A stretch of DNA of 64,000 nt from Ecdyonurus torrentis (lineage: Eukaryota > Arthropoda > Insecta > Ephemeroptera > Heptageniidae): contig OX439128.1 of the NCBI GenBank assembly GCA_949318235.1, forward strand, positions 44,224,262-44,288,261. The letters run 5' to 3'. The notes beneath the pieces are model-generated. The model searched no databases. It was not told the DNA's origin and worked only from the letters and a program-made list of their open reading frames with translations. The translations under genes and the position numbers were made by a program. Shown here piece by piece: positions 27,351 to 37,811 of this stretch; the first letter of the stretch is position 1, and each line of letters opens with the position of its first letter.

Positions 27351-29557
27351 GGTGACAAAATAATTAACTGAAATGAAAGAAAAACATTTGCATTTTAAAT
27401 TATTGTTTCGATAACACTTTTAACTATGTAGTAAAATAAATAATTGTCTTTACTAAAGGGAGAAAACAAAAAAGGCATAGGCAGGACTAAAGGTCCTTAA
27501 ACTAAATCATGCAGAGCACCATAATGCGGGGGGGGGGGGGGGGGGGGGGTCAACTTGTTTTGATACCAACTTATGCAAATAGGAACAGTAAAATATATTT
27601 GATATTTGCACAAAAATCTATAATAAATATTATGTATATAGCTATAATATTTGTATGTATAATTGTAGTGTGGGATGGGGGTGCAGTATGTACATATATG
27701 TATGTTTATCCACAGCATTTAAAACATAACAAATAGTCACATATTTTAATGACAATATGCTCAAAAATACGCTTCTATGTCTACTTATTCAATTTATAAT
27801 TTTTCTTTTTTATTCAAAATAATGCACTGCAGTGTCAAACAAATAGCCTTTTTACACTCTGTTGTCAGTTCATTATTTATATTAATTTATTAAGAACTAA
27901 ATGAATAATACAGGACAGAAATCGATTTTTGTCAATGAACTGAAATTGTTTAACCAAATGGCTAAGGATATGGAAGAACTTCCTATCAAATCATTTAAAA
28001 GGGAAATGTTGAAAAGATTAATGAAGAATCAAGTTTAAGTTCGCAGTAACCTTCAAGAATAAAATCAAGAAATTCAAGAAAGGAAAATAAGAATTCAAAA
28101 TTCTTTAAAATCTACAAATGAAATGAATATATAAATAGCATTTAGTTGCTAATCAAATAACCACTACTATACTACTACTGCGTACTAAATATACCGGTAC
28201 ATATGTATGTTTAACCCATATTTTATATTTAGAGGTACATACATATTTATGTATATGTATGTATAAATTGAATATGATGTATGTATGTACCGGTATATGT
28301 AGTTGACACGATAAGCTTAAATACGATGATACACATAATTATTGAATGATAATAACCATATAACGTACTGGTATTTATGTATCGTGCTTATATGATATTA
28401 TACAATATACCATAGAATACCGTAGATATAATATACATACATATATTCTACATAATGCTCATCTCATACATCAACAATAATATGATTAACAAATAAATTT
28501 AAAATCACAATGACTTTACGACACTTATTTTGTGTGTGTGCTGTTTACAAAAACATTTATGCCCCATAAAAAATACACACATTACTTTTGTCAAAAAGTA
28601 CAAAAGGCAAAATTAACGACCTGTTGGCTGTTGCCCGATTGCACATATGACGGCGAGAAACTTTTGTCATGTGCCATAATTTAAAAATCATTCCCAAGAT
28701 AATTACACATACAGAAGTAAGTACGTATATGTATTCTGTTATGAAATTATGGTCAAAAACATACAAAAAGTAATAATAAAATGTTCTTTATATGTATACA
28801 AAAGTATGTATGATTTAACACATGTCATGGCTATAAACAGTATGCATCTGATGCATAATGCATTGCACAGCGACGTCAATAATTTTCCCCTCATCAAAGA
28901 ACAAAGCAATGCCAGATGTTTTCTAATAGTTAATAACATTCAATAATTTATTTGCCATTCAACTATCTAAATTACCATGTAATTATTTATGGATTTAATT
29001 AAAAAATACCTACTTTTTACAGCACAGAGAACAAAAGCATGAACAACGCACGTGACAAACGGTTTTGTTTTGGCAGCTTGGCGCCAGACTGCGAATTTCG
29101 TGCTTCATTTTGCAGAAATTGTTCGCGAAAGTTTGAGTATCGTATTTGTATATGTTCAAAAATCAACCTATAAATGCTTTAAAATTCAAACAAATACGTA
29201 TTTAACCGTGCGATTAACATAGAATATGAAAAATATATATATTATTTGATCTAAATTGCAATCTATTGGCTCAATTTTTGTTTTGATTATTTCCATATTT
29301 TAAGTGCGCACTTTTTGTTGGCCGTTTAGTAGGCGGGGCAGTCACACCAGCTGACGTTTGTTGAAAGTTGAAAGGCACTATTATACCTGGCAACTATTCG
29401 CATTTCAGAGATAACCACGGTTCTATTTATATTTAATCAATCTGATAAAGAGTCAAACACACACAATTTCAAACTCAGTGTATGATGGTAAATTTTAGTG
29501 AAACATACCTTGCATTTAAGTGTGTGCTTTGGTAAAAAAAAAAAAAAAAAAAAAAAA
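27351..29557. other. Region between the zinc-finger gene and ADHFE1 (head to head)
   Basis: No coding region recognised. It holds a poly-G run (27530-27549), loosely repetitive TATGTATGTA stretches (28180-28470), and a GC-richer patch at about 29040-29110 and 29330-29400 that probably contains the divergent start sites of the two genes. A minus-strand non-coding exon ending near 29010 is plausible from a GTAGGT/GTATTT donor but not certain. Confidence 0.5.
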
Positions 29558-29972
29558 ATGGCTCATCGACACAGAGTTGTTGACTTGATGAGAGCTATCA
29601 CTAGTGTCTCGTAAGTTAAAAAATTCAGAACTTTATATTTAATTCAATTATTTCATTATAATATTAATATTTCAGGTGCAAATGTCCTGCACACGCTCAT
29701 CCATCTTCATTTTACACCTCCACGTTAACGCAAACCTCCAAAGTCGACAGTAGCAGTGTAATAAATACATCAAATAAGGAATATGCATTCCAGGTAACGT
29801 ATAGCCTTCAATCATTATAAGAAGTAAAAAAATAATATTCTCAAAATATATTAAAACTTTAAGAGGCTTTATTTATTAAAATATAAAGTTATACTTCTAT
29901 CTAAACTAAACTTCCGATCAAACTTTTAAATTACGGAGCACTGCGTGTTTAACGTTCCATTGATGTATTTTA

Positions 29973-30010
<38 letters not shown>

Positions 30011-33000
30011 AAAGGACCAATATGGCAGCACTGGCCTCTATATGAATACATTATAAATACAATGCGTTTCTCATGGCTCAATGCTCTGTTTTATTTAGAT
30101 GGAGAGCTCAGCAATACGTTATGGACCAGGAGTAACACAAGAAGTGGGGATGGATATGGCCAACATGAAAGTCAAGAATGTGTGTGTAATGACTGATCCA
30201 AATCTTTCCAAACTTCCACCTGTGAAGACTGTTATGGACTCATTAGCTAAGAATGGTATTAAATTCTATCTGTACGACGAAGTAAGAGTGGAACCTACTG
30301 AAGAGAGGTGATGATTAAACAATAATAAAGAAATGGATAGAAATGCCATCAAGGGCCTTTACCATAATAGAACTTCTATGGTGAGGTCGAGGTCTCATGT
30401 GGCACAGAGTTGTAGTTTATAGTTGTTATAATAATGTTTATATAACTGAATAAATTATATACAAACATTATAACTCTGTGTCACATGAGACCTTGACCTT
30501 TCCATAAACTACTACTGTGGTATGGCCCTTGCTGTTATGGAAAATAAAACATCATGCTTAGGTATGATTGATATGATAAATTTGAAAGAAAATGATAGGA
30601 GAAACCAGCAAGGGCCTTACCACAATGAAGAGAGTCCCATAGTTCGGTGAAAATCTTGCTAGCACAGATATACAAAACTATCACATACCTATAGGAAATA
30701 CTTCGGCAATAAACTCTAAGAGAGATGGAGGGTGTTATGTCTTCATCAATCCTTACATTCTCGGACTATGATATGATATGAATATGAATGATCATTCATA
30801 TTTTAGTTTTTTATATCTGTGCTAGCAAGATTTTCACCGAACTATGGGACTCTGATCTTCACTATGGTAAGGCCCTTCCTCATTTCCTCTATCCTTTTCT
30901 TTCAATTCCATTACAGTAGTAATTAAAATATGTTGCTATGCTTTTAAGAATGTACTGTATTTACTTTATATACAAATTAAATATTTTTGTATTGTTACTA
31001 ATAAATATGTTTCTCTCTGGCCTGTGATAGTCTACTTCATGCTGCTAAAGTGGCAAGGAAGGAAAATTTTGATGCCTTCATTGCTGTAGGGGGAGGCTCA
31101 GTGATTGACACATGCAAAGCTGCTAACTTGTATGCATCAGATCCAGATGCAGAGTTCTTGGATTATGTCAACCCTCCTATTGGGAAAGGAAAGAGGGTCA
31201 ATGTATCGTTAAAACCATTGATTGCTGGTAAATATTTCCTCAATTTCATTTCTTTTTCATTAAAAAATATATATAGATAATTCCCCCCCCCCCCCCCCCC
31301 CAAGTCACAATAAAGGTGTTCTAAATAAATGCAATACAGTCTCAATATATACCGTAAATGTCAGAAAAATGCATAGTTATCCATATATGGACACATTGAT
31401 ATAATTGTTTCACAGTTCCAACAACATCAGGAACAGGCAGTGAGACTACAGGAGTTAGTATTTTTGACTATCGACCTTTGAAAGCCAAGACTGGAATATC
31501 TAGTCAAACTTTGCGACCAATACTTGGCATTGTGGATCCTTTGCACACACTCTCTTTACCTGAGCGGGTCTGTGTTTATAGTGGGTAATTAAGAATGTTT
31601 ATATTTTTTAACAATTAAAAAATGTGATATTATATATCATTATTTATATAATAAATTGAAAGAAAAGGATAGGAGAAAACCAGCAAGGGCCTTACCATAG
31701 TGAAGAGAGTCCCATAGTTCGGTGAAAATCTTGCTAGCACAGATATAAAATAACTAACACGTTGGAAATATTTCGGCAATCGACTCCAAGAGAGATATGG
31801 AGCGTGTTATGCCTTCATCAGTCCTTACAGACTCAGAGAGAAACTATGAATGATCAATGATCCAATGAGAAACTCTCTTGGAGTCGATTGCCGAAATATT
31901 TCCAATGTGTTAGTTATTTTATATCTGTGCTAGCAAGATTTTCACCGAACTATGGGACTCTCTTCACTATGGTAAGACCCTTGCTGGTTTTCTCCTATCC
32001 TTTTCTTTCAATTTATCATACCTAACCGCGATGGTTTATTTTCCTTAATATACATATTATTATCGCAAAGTCGATTTCTTTCCTTAAACTCTCCTACTAC
32101 TGTATCTCTACCCTCTATCATCTTTAAATATCTTTTTAAAAATTTTAATTAAAATAAGCACTTTTTAAAATAAAATTTTTAAAATATCTTTTTAAATATC
32201 TTTTTAAAACTCTACCTCCATTTCTTATTATTATTATTTATATAAAATTTTATTAATAAATCAACAAAGAAGCAAAGTCTAGTAATTATTGGAAGTCTTG
32301 ACCACAACTTTTCATTTTTCTCATAGTTATGAGTTGAAGTCTGTTTTCAGACATAATAATGATTTCAAAGAAAAAAAAAATAGTTATTTACTTATTCCAT
32401 TACAGATTTGATGTACTATGCCATGCACTAGAATCCTTCACTGCCATACCATACACAGAACGCTCACCCAGACCTGAAAACCCACAACTACGTCCTCCAT
32501 ACCAAGGACAAAATCCAATATCTGATGTCTGGGCAAGATTTGCTTTGCAAATTATGAATAAATATTTCAAGAGGTATATCTTCTATGGTTTTTATATACT
32601 GTAGTCCACTTACGTATAATTTACAGAGATCCTCTTGTGTTTTCAGGGCTGTGTTCCAACCTGATGACTTGGAGGCTAGGTCTCATATGCACCTGGCCAG
32701 TACCATGGCTGGTGTGGGATTTGGCAATGCTGGAGTGCATCTGTGTCATGGAATGTCTTATCCAATTTCAGGACACGTCAGGAATTTTAAACCTGCTGGA
32801 TATAGGTACAGCTCTGGCCAAAAGTTCCCGAACGGGGCAGCGGCGGCCGTTGCGTTTTCTCATAAAGATAACATAGCGTGGTTGCGGGTTGCCTATGCAA
32901 ATCGTTCGGGAACTTTTGACCAGAGCTGTACATACATACACTCAAACTAAACACATATCGAGGTTGCTCCGCTATAATGTTGTAAGTCTATATGCTGCAA

Positions 33001-34752
33001 ATGACCTGAAACGGCAAAATCCAAAATTTGGGCTCAATCCAACTTTTTTATTGTTAAAGGTCAAGTGGACTTAGGACATTATAGCGGAGCACCCTCGATA
33101 TATTGTTATACAAAAATATGAAATACATATCAATCTTCTCGCATCAAAATGAAGCTTTTTCACTTTACAAATGTTCAAAGAATGATCTAAACTTTACAAA
33201 GTCATGGCTACCTGGAGTTTAAAGTGTAGATTGTTCATTCTTTGGTAATTTGTGAAGTGTATAGAAGCTTCATTTTGCCCGAGAAGATCAATATGATACA
33301 ATAAGCCTTCCAAAACTTTAAATATCAAGTCAATAGTAATACCTTGAAAAAAAATTAATTAAATTTTATATTTTTATGGTTCTGGAGCCATTATTGCTCA
33401 AAATGACAATTTTCATACAATATTCGGATATAATTATGCTTCAATATATTAAAATTATTATAATTAGCATTGATAGTCCAAAGTTGTTTTTGTTATATTC
33501 ACCAGTGATGACCACCCTATCATCCCTCATGGTCTATCTGTGGTGATGAGTGCCCCTGCTGTTTTCTCCTTCACTGCCCCAGCTTGTCCTGATCGACACT
33601 TGGAGGCTGCAGCTTTGCTTGGTGCTGATGTTTCAAATGCCAAGACGTCAGATGCTGGTAGGTTTGACTTCATTTTTTTTTCTTACCCATTATTTTATTA
33701 ATAATACTAATAAATATGTATTATAAAATGAAAAATTATGCTACCCCAAAATCTTTAAAATAGAAACAAATCATATAGGAGGCAGGATTAACTATTACAT
33801 TTAAGACTGGGGTATTTTCTTATTACTATAAAAAAAAAAAAAAAAAAAAACTATTGGCTTATGGCTATACAATGCAATCAGATGGAGATTTCAGGTGACA
33901 CAAAACTCCATTGAAATACATGTTATTTCCATATGCCAACAAATTATTTTTTTTAGTAAAACTAAAAAGACTACATTTTAGCATATTCCAAAACCCTTTC
34001 ATGTTGGATTTAATTAATTATGTTTTCTCACCATAGGTCATATTCTTGCTGATACAGTACGCAGTTATATGCAAGTAATGAATGTTGAAAATGGGCTGGA
34101 TGCATTAGGATATAATAAAGATGATATTCCAAGTATGATTAAAGGAACTCTGGCTCAGGTATATTTATTTACTTTCTTTGCATTTTTCAATGAATTCAAT
34201 AAAACAAAAAAACAAAGATTACAGCGATTGAATTCAATTTAAAGAACAAAGCAAGATGGGATATAAATACAAGCAAGGGCTATGGAGTAGAAGTTCTATG
34301 GAAAGGTCATGCAGTGCCCTGTGATGTGAGACCTTGACATCTCCATAGAATATCTACTGTGGTGAGGCCCTTGCTGGTATATCAATCCGTTTCTTTAATA
34401 TTGATTACAACGATTTATCCAGAATTTCACAAAGCCGAGTTGTTTAACTCTTAAATGCTTATCCACGTATTGGTTTCAACTGTGCGTTCACATCTAAACA
34501 TTTTTTTGGACAAAATTATGCCAACATGAAAAAAATTCAGTTATAACTACTTTATAAACTGATACCTACTAAGAAACACTATTATATTTCTTAAACTTGA
34601 ACATAATATTGACAGTTTACAGTTTTATTTGTATGTTTATAAACTCAATTTCTTATGTATACTTCCAGCATCGCATTACAAAACTTGCTCCAAGAGAGCA
34701 AACTGAGGAGGATTTGGCTGCTTTGTTTGAGAACTCAATGGCCGTTTATTGA
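29558..34752 (+). CDS. ADHFE1: Hydroxyacid-oxoacid transhydrogenase, mitochondrial
   Basis: Ten GT-AG exons: 29558-29610, 29676-29793, 30099-30307, 31031-31227, 31416-31584, 32406-32573, 32647-32805, 33506-33657, 34037-34158 and 34669-34752; 476 aa, against about 467 in mammals. It is an iron-type alcohol dehydrogenase family enzyme that couples oxidation of 4-hydroxybutyrate to reduction of 2-oxoglutarate in mitochondria. The N-terminus is basic with a CKCPAH motif, as in orthologues. Seen: GGGS (about 147-150) for cofactor binding, [36 protein letters not shown] and PHGLSV. By family analogy D251, H255, H339 and H366 are the metal ligands; all are present. Ends ...LFENSMAVY, as in animal orthologues. 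The ATG directly follows a 24-nt A run. Introns 3, 5, 7 and 9 hold foldback repeats. AATAAA at 34954. Confidence 0.96.
30338..30545. repeat. Imperfect palindromic repeat in ADHFE1 intron 3
   Basis: CATCAAGGGCCTTTACCATA at the left and TATGGCCCTTGCTGTTATGG at the right bracket paired inner parts (GAGGTCGAGGTCTCATGTG against CACATGAGACCTTGACC). A relative is at 34271-34383 in intron 9. Its termini resemble those of the AAGGGCCTTACCATAGTG family. Confidence 0.75.
30574..30912. mobile_element. Foldback MITE of the AAGGGCCTTACCATAGTG family, copy 2
   Basis: Same arms as the copies at 18152 and 31650 (CAGCAAGGGCCTTACCACAA, CTTGCTAGCACAGATATA and their complements) with a central loop containing GTGTTATGTCTTCATCAATC. 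Located in ADHFE1 intron 3. Confidence 0.85.
31283..31302. repeat. Poly-C run in ADHFE1 intron 4
   Basis: Twenty consecutive C. The apparent Gly-rich frame on the other strand is an artefact. Confidence 0.95.
31650..32020. mobile_element. Foldback MITE of the AAGGGCCTTACCATAGTG family, copy 3
   Basis: About 370 bp, long near-perfect arms (GGATAGGAGAAAACCAGCAA, GAGTCCCATAGTTCGGTGAA, GAAATATTTCGGCAATCGAC and complements) around a ~90-bp loop. The most complete copy; located in ADHFE1 intron 5. Confidence 0.88.
32807..32930. mobile_element. TA-flanked palindromic MITE on the ADHFE1 exon 7 donor, copy 2
   Basis: Near-identical to 19773-19896. The exon ends at G32805 and the intron begins G32806-T32807-A32808; the T and A are the element's left TA duplication, so positions +4 to +6 of the donor (CAG) come from the element. 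The exon-7 to exon-8 frame (TAT AG | T GAT) remains correct. Confidence 0.88.
34271..34383. repeat. Short palindromic repeat in ADHFE1 intron 9
   Basis: Left CAAGCAAGGGCTATGGAGTA pairs with right-hand ...GGCCCTTGCTGG; inner AGTAGAAGTTCTATGGAAAG pairs imperfectly with CTCCATAGAATATCTACT. Related to 30338-30545. Confidence 0.7.
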
Positions 34753-34953
34753 GCATTTTAATCATGATATACCCCGAGGTTATAACTCTGCATTATGTAG
34801 TTTGACGTCACCAATTTATAATGATATTATTTACACATCTAATAAAAAAAACTGCTCATTTAACCTTAACTTGCCTAATAAAGTTTCAAACTTTTATTCT
34901 TAAATATGTAATTAATTATAATTTTTATACTAAAGGATTTTTGTTTTGTATAA

Positions 34954-35002
34954 AATAAAACAATATATTTTTAGAAAAAAGAAAACTGTCTTTAATTTTA
35001 TT
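34954..35002. terminator. Convergent polyadenylation signals of ADHFE1 and SRRT
   Basis: AATAAA on the plus strand at 34954-34959 (about 200 nt after the ADHFE1 stop) and AATAAA on the minus strand at 34997-35002 (about 370 nt after the distal SRRT stop). The two transcripts therefore end within tens of bases of each other or overlap slightly. Confidence 0.65.
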
Positions 35003-35372
35003 GCAAGTCCAACACTAACTAAATACATTTTATTATAATTAACTTTTTAGGACAAATTTTGGAAATACATTGTACTTAAAAATGTACTTATATGTTGCTG
35101 GTCACTGCATATTAAGCCTTAAGTAAACAATTAAATAAACAAGGAATGAATTGCTTATACTGATTAACTATTATCTAAGTAATTTTGAAAGAAGAATACT
35201 TAAAAAAAAAATAATAATTAGAGGTTAAAGTAAAAATCAAAATATTCATAAATTTGTTGTTTCTAAATTCCTATGAAAATAAAATACTAATAGAATATTT
35301 TACGATACAAGGACATAAAAATACATTAGATTTGGATGTTTGATGGTGCAGCACAGATGTATGTAGTCTCGT

Positions 35373-35442
35373 TTAGAATTCTTCTGGCTCACGAGGGGCA
35401 TCTAGATCTCTGTAGTGGATGACTGCTCGGTACTCACCCCCT
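35373..35442 (-). CDS. SRRT: SRRT distal alternative last exon
   Basis: After the acceptor CTTGCAG the exon joins in phase to the same donor (...GGT TCA AG) and reads [20 protein letters not shown] then EEF and stop. It carries YRDLDAP, the C-terminal motif of animal ARS2. The proximal exon (36251-36338) instead reads ...[18 protein letters not shown]. Each has its own downstream AATAAA (minus strand; proximal at 35957-35962, distal at 34997-35002). The two look like duplicated terminal exons used alternatively. Confidence 0.8.
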
Positions 35443-37773
35443 CTGCAAGCATATGCCAGCAACGTGGTACTAGTCACCCATCTCATTGCATATCCAATTT
35501 TTTTTTAAGTAGCAATTAAGAGCAAATAAAAAACCGGATAACCATACAATAGAAACTGAATAATATTTAAGAGTAACTAAAAAGAAAAAAAAATCTCAAA
35601 TTTTCTTACAGATAATACAGCTATAAAGTGTTTTGATGACCTACCTATTACTCTATTACTTTTAGTTATTATACTGAAATAACTTTGATGTTTAATCAAT
35701 GGTAATCACAACTATGGGATGTGGTCTGGTAAGTTGTAACTAATAACTAAATTACCACCAAAAATTTATCATAGCCAACCCCAGTAAGAGAATTATAGCA
35801 TAGTACCTGTATCTATCTGTATTATACTAAACAATATGAGAAAATTACTATATTCTTGAAGGATAGCTTATAAAATACAAATAGTATTATGAAACTTTAA
35901 TTGTACAGCAAAAAACTACATTTTATGTGCAAGTTCATTTAATTTAAAAGCACTAATTTATTATTATTTTTTAATGCTTATAGAGATTGAGCAAATATTC
36001 CTACAAGATTTGCTAAAGAATTATAAAAAAAAAGACCATCATTTATAAAGCCTTTTTTCGTACTGTTTTTGTGACAAATATTAACAACGAAAGTTAATTT
36101 TGACATCAGTTTCAGTTGTATTGCTATACTGACATTGATGACTAGCAATCCCTAACACATTTTATATACTTTTTACAGAAATAAAAACATTAAAAAAACA
36201 CAATAAGGTTGTACAAGCAATATAGAAAAACGTATGAAAGCTATGAGCCATCAGAAGAATTCTTTATCTTCATGGAAGTCGAGATCTTGATACTCTATGA
36301 TTGGCCTATTCTCCAAACTTTGTTCCGTGGAAGGTAACCTGCAAAAATGTGACCATCTTGTCTCGAACTAAGCTTAATTTAAATGAAAATGATAACATAC
36401 AACAAAAAGAAAATGAAGTTGTGCTAACATTACAGAAAGAAAATAGATTGAAGTTAATTTACTCACCTTGAACCTCGATTGTTGTAATGCCCTCCTCTGT
36501 TAGGACGAGAGTAGTTCTCGCGATGGTAAGGTTCTCTGTTATAACTACCTCCAGAGGAACTATAGCCTCCTGCTCCTCCTGCGCCATAGTTGTTGTAACC
36601 TCGAGTTATACCAGCACCATATCCTCCATACCTAGGAAAATATATATTTTATTACAGGTATCTAACTTAGATTTTGTGGCATGCTCTGTCAGCCAGCAAT
36701 AACATCAAATCTCTTTCTGGGTCCTTTTCAGGTGCGGAAAAAAAAAATCAATATTTCTTCTGTTTAAATGATTTAAATTTAAAGGCATAGAAAACATGAA
36801 AACATTTTCATTTACATCACAAAACACTTGATGGGACTTATATAAATAACGTTAGTTGGTCTCAAAACCCAACTGTAGCTCCGTAGCAGTGATCAGAAAA
36901 TTTAGATTTATGCAACTCGCACAATATTTTCATACTAGTTTTTGCCTGTTAATGACGTCATAAACAGGAATATTCACGCAAATTGCAAACTTTACAGTTT
37001 TTTGACGCTCTTTTGTGGGGCTACATTTACATATTGGTAAAATTTATCATCAGTTTTGTAGATCCCATTTTGTGTTTAGAATATGTTGTTTCAATGTTTT
37101 CTATGCCTTTAATAATTCTACAAGTGTTACATTGAAAATAAAACTCTCACTTTAGATGTCTATTATTCTTTGCATATCAACTACTTACGGAGGCATATAT
37201 CCTGGTGCTCCAGGTCCAAAAGCATCCCTCTCACTTGGTCCCTCTCTCTTATGAGACCTATTTCCAGGGTGCTCTGGTAGCTGAGGACGCTTGGGGTCCT
37301 TCAAGTAGTTGTTGAAGTACTCAACCTAGAGATACAGACACCATACAGGTCAGATCAAAGTTCTCAGAACTCACTCCTTGTCAGTCGTACCTCTTTCTTC
37401 ACTTCGTCCACTTTTTCACCATGCTTGTTGAAGATGTGTTTGCGAACAAAGTCAGCACCCTTGAACTTCTTACCAGACAAAGGGCACAGCCATTTGTCCT
37501 TGGACAACTCCTGAGTGTTGGCGATCACAAACTTCTCAACCTCACTGGACAAGAGTCAAGGAAACGCAATATCTTTAGACAGCAGTAACCATAAAATTTT
37601 CTCTACTAAAAGTAAAAAAGCACAAATCATCTAATTTTGATCAAATTCTGTATGGTCTATCAACCCTTCAATTGCTACTGCAAGTGGATAGAAAGCCAAG
37701 AGCAAGAGAGAGAAATTAATAGACATTTCAGTTGACTTGATAGCAAATCAATTGCAATAGCAATCAAGATATT

Positions 37774-37811
<38 letters not shown>

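Noticed and set aside
31790..31830. CTGATGA followed later by GAAA on the minus strand of the foldback at 31650, a second hammerhead candidate
   Set aside because: The intervening part gives no short stem II, and no stem III or cleavage-site partner for stem I could be found.
32585..32950. 121-aa frame running through ADHFE1 exon 7 into the MITE, as an exonised C-terminus
   Set aside because: The AG|GTACAG donor joins exon 8 in the correct phase and restores the conserved [11 protein letters not shown] block; read-through is possible only as an isoform and has no support here.
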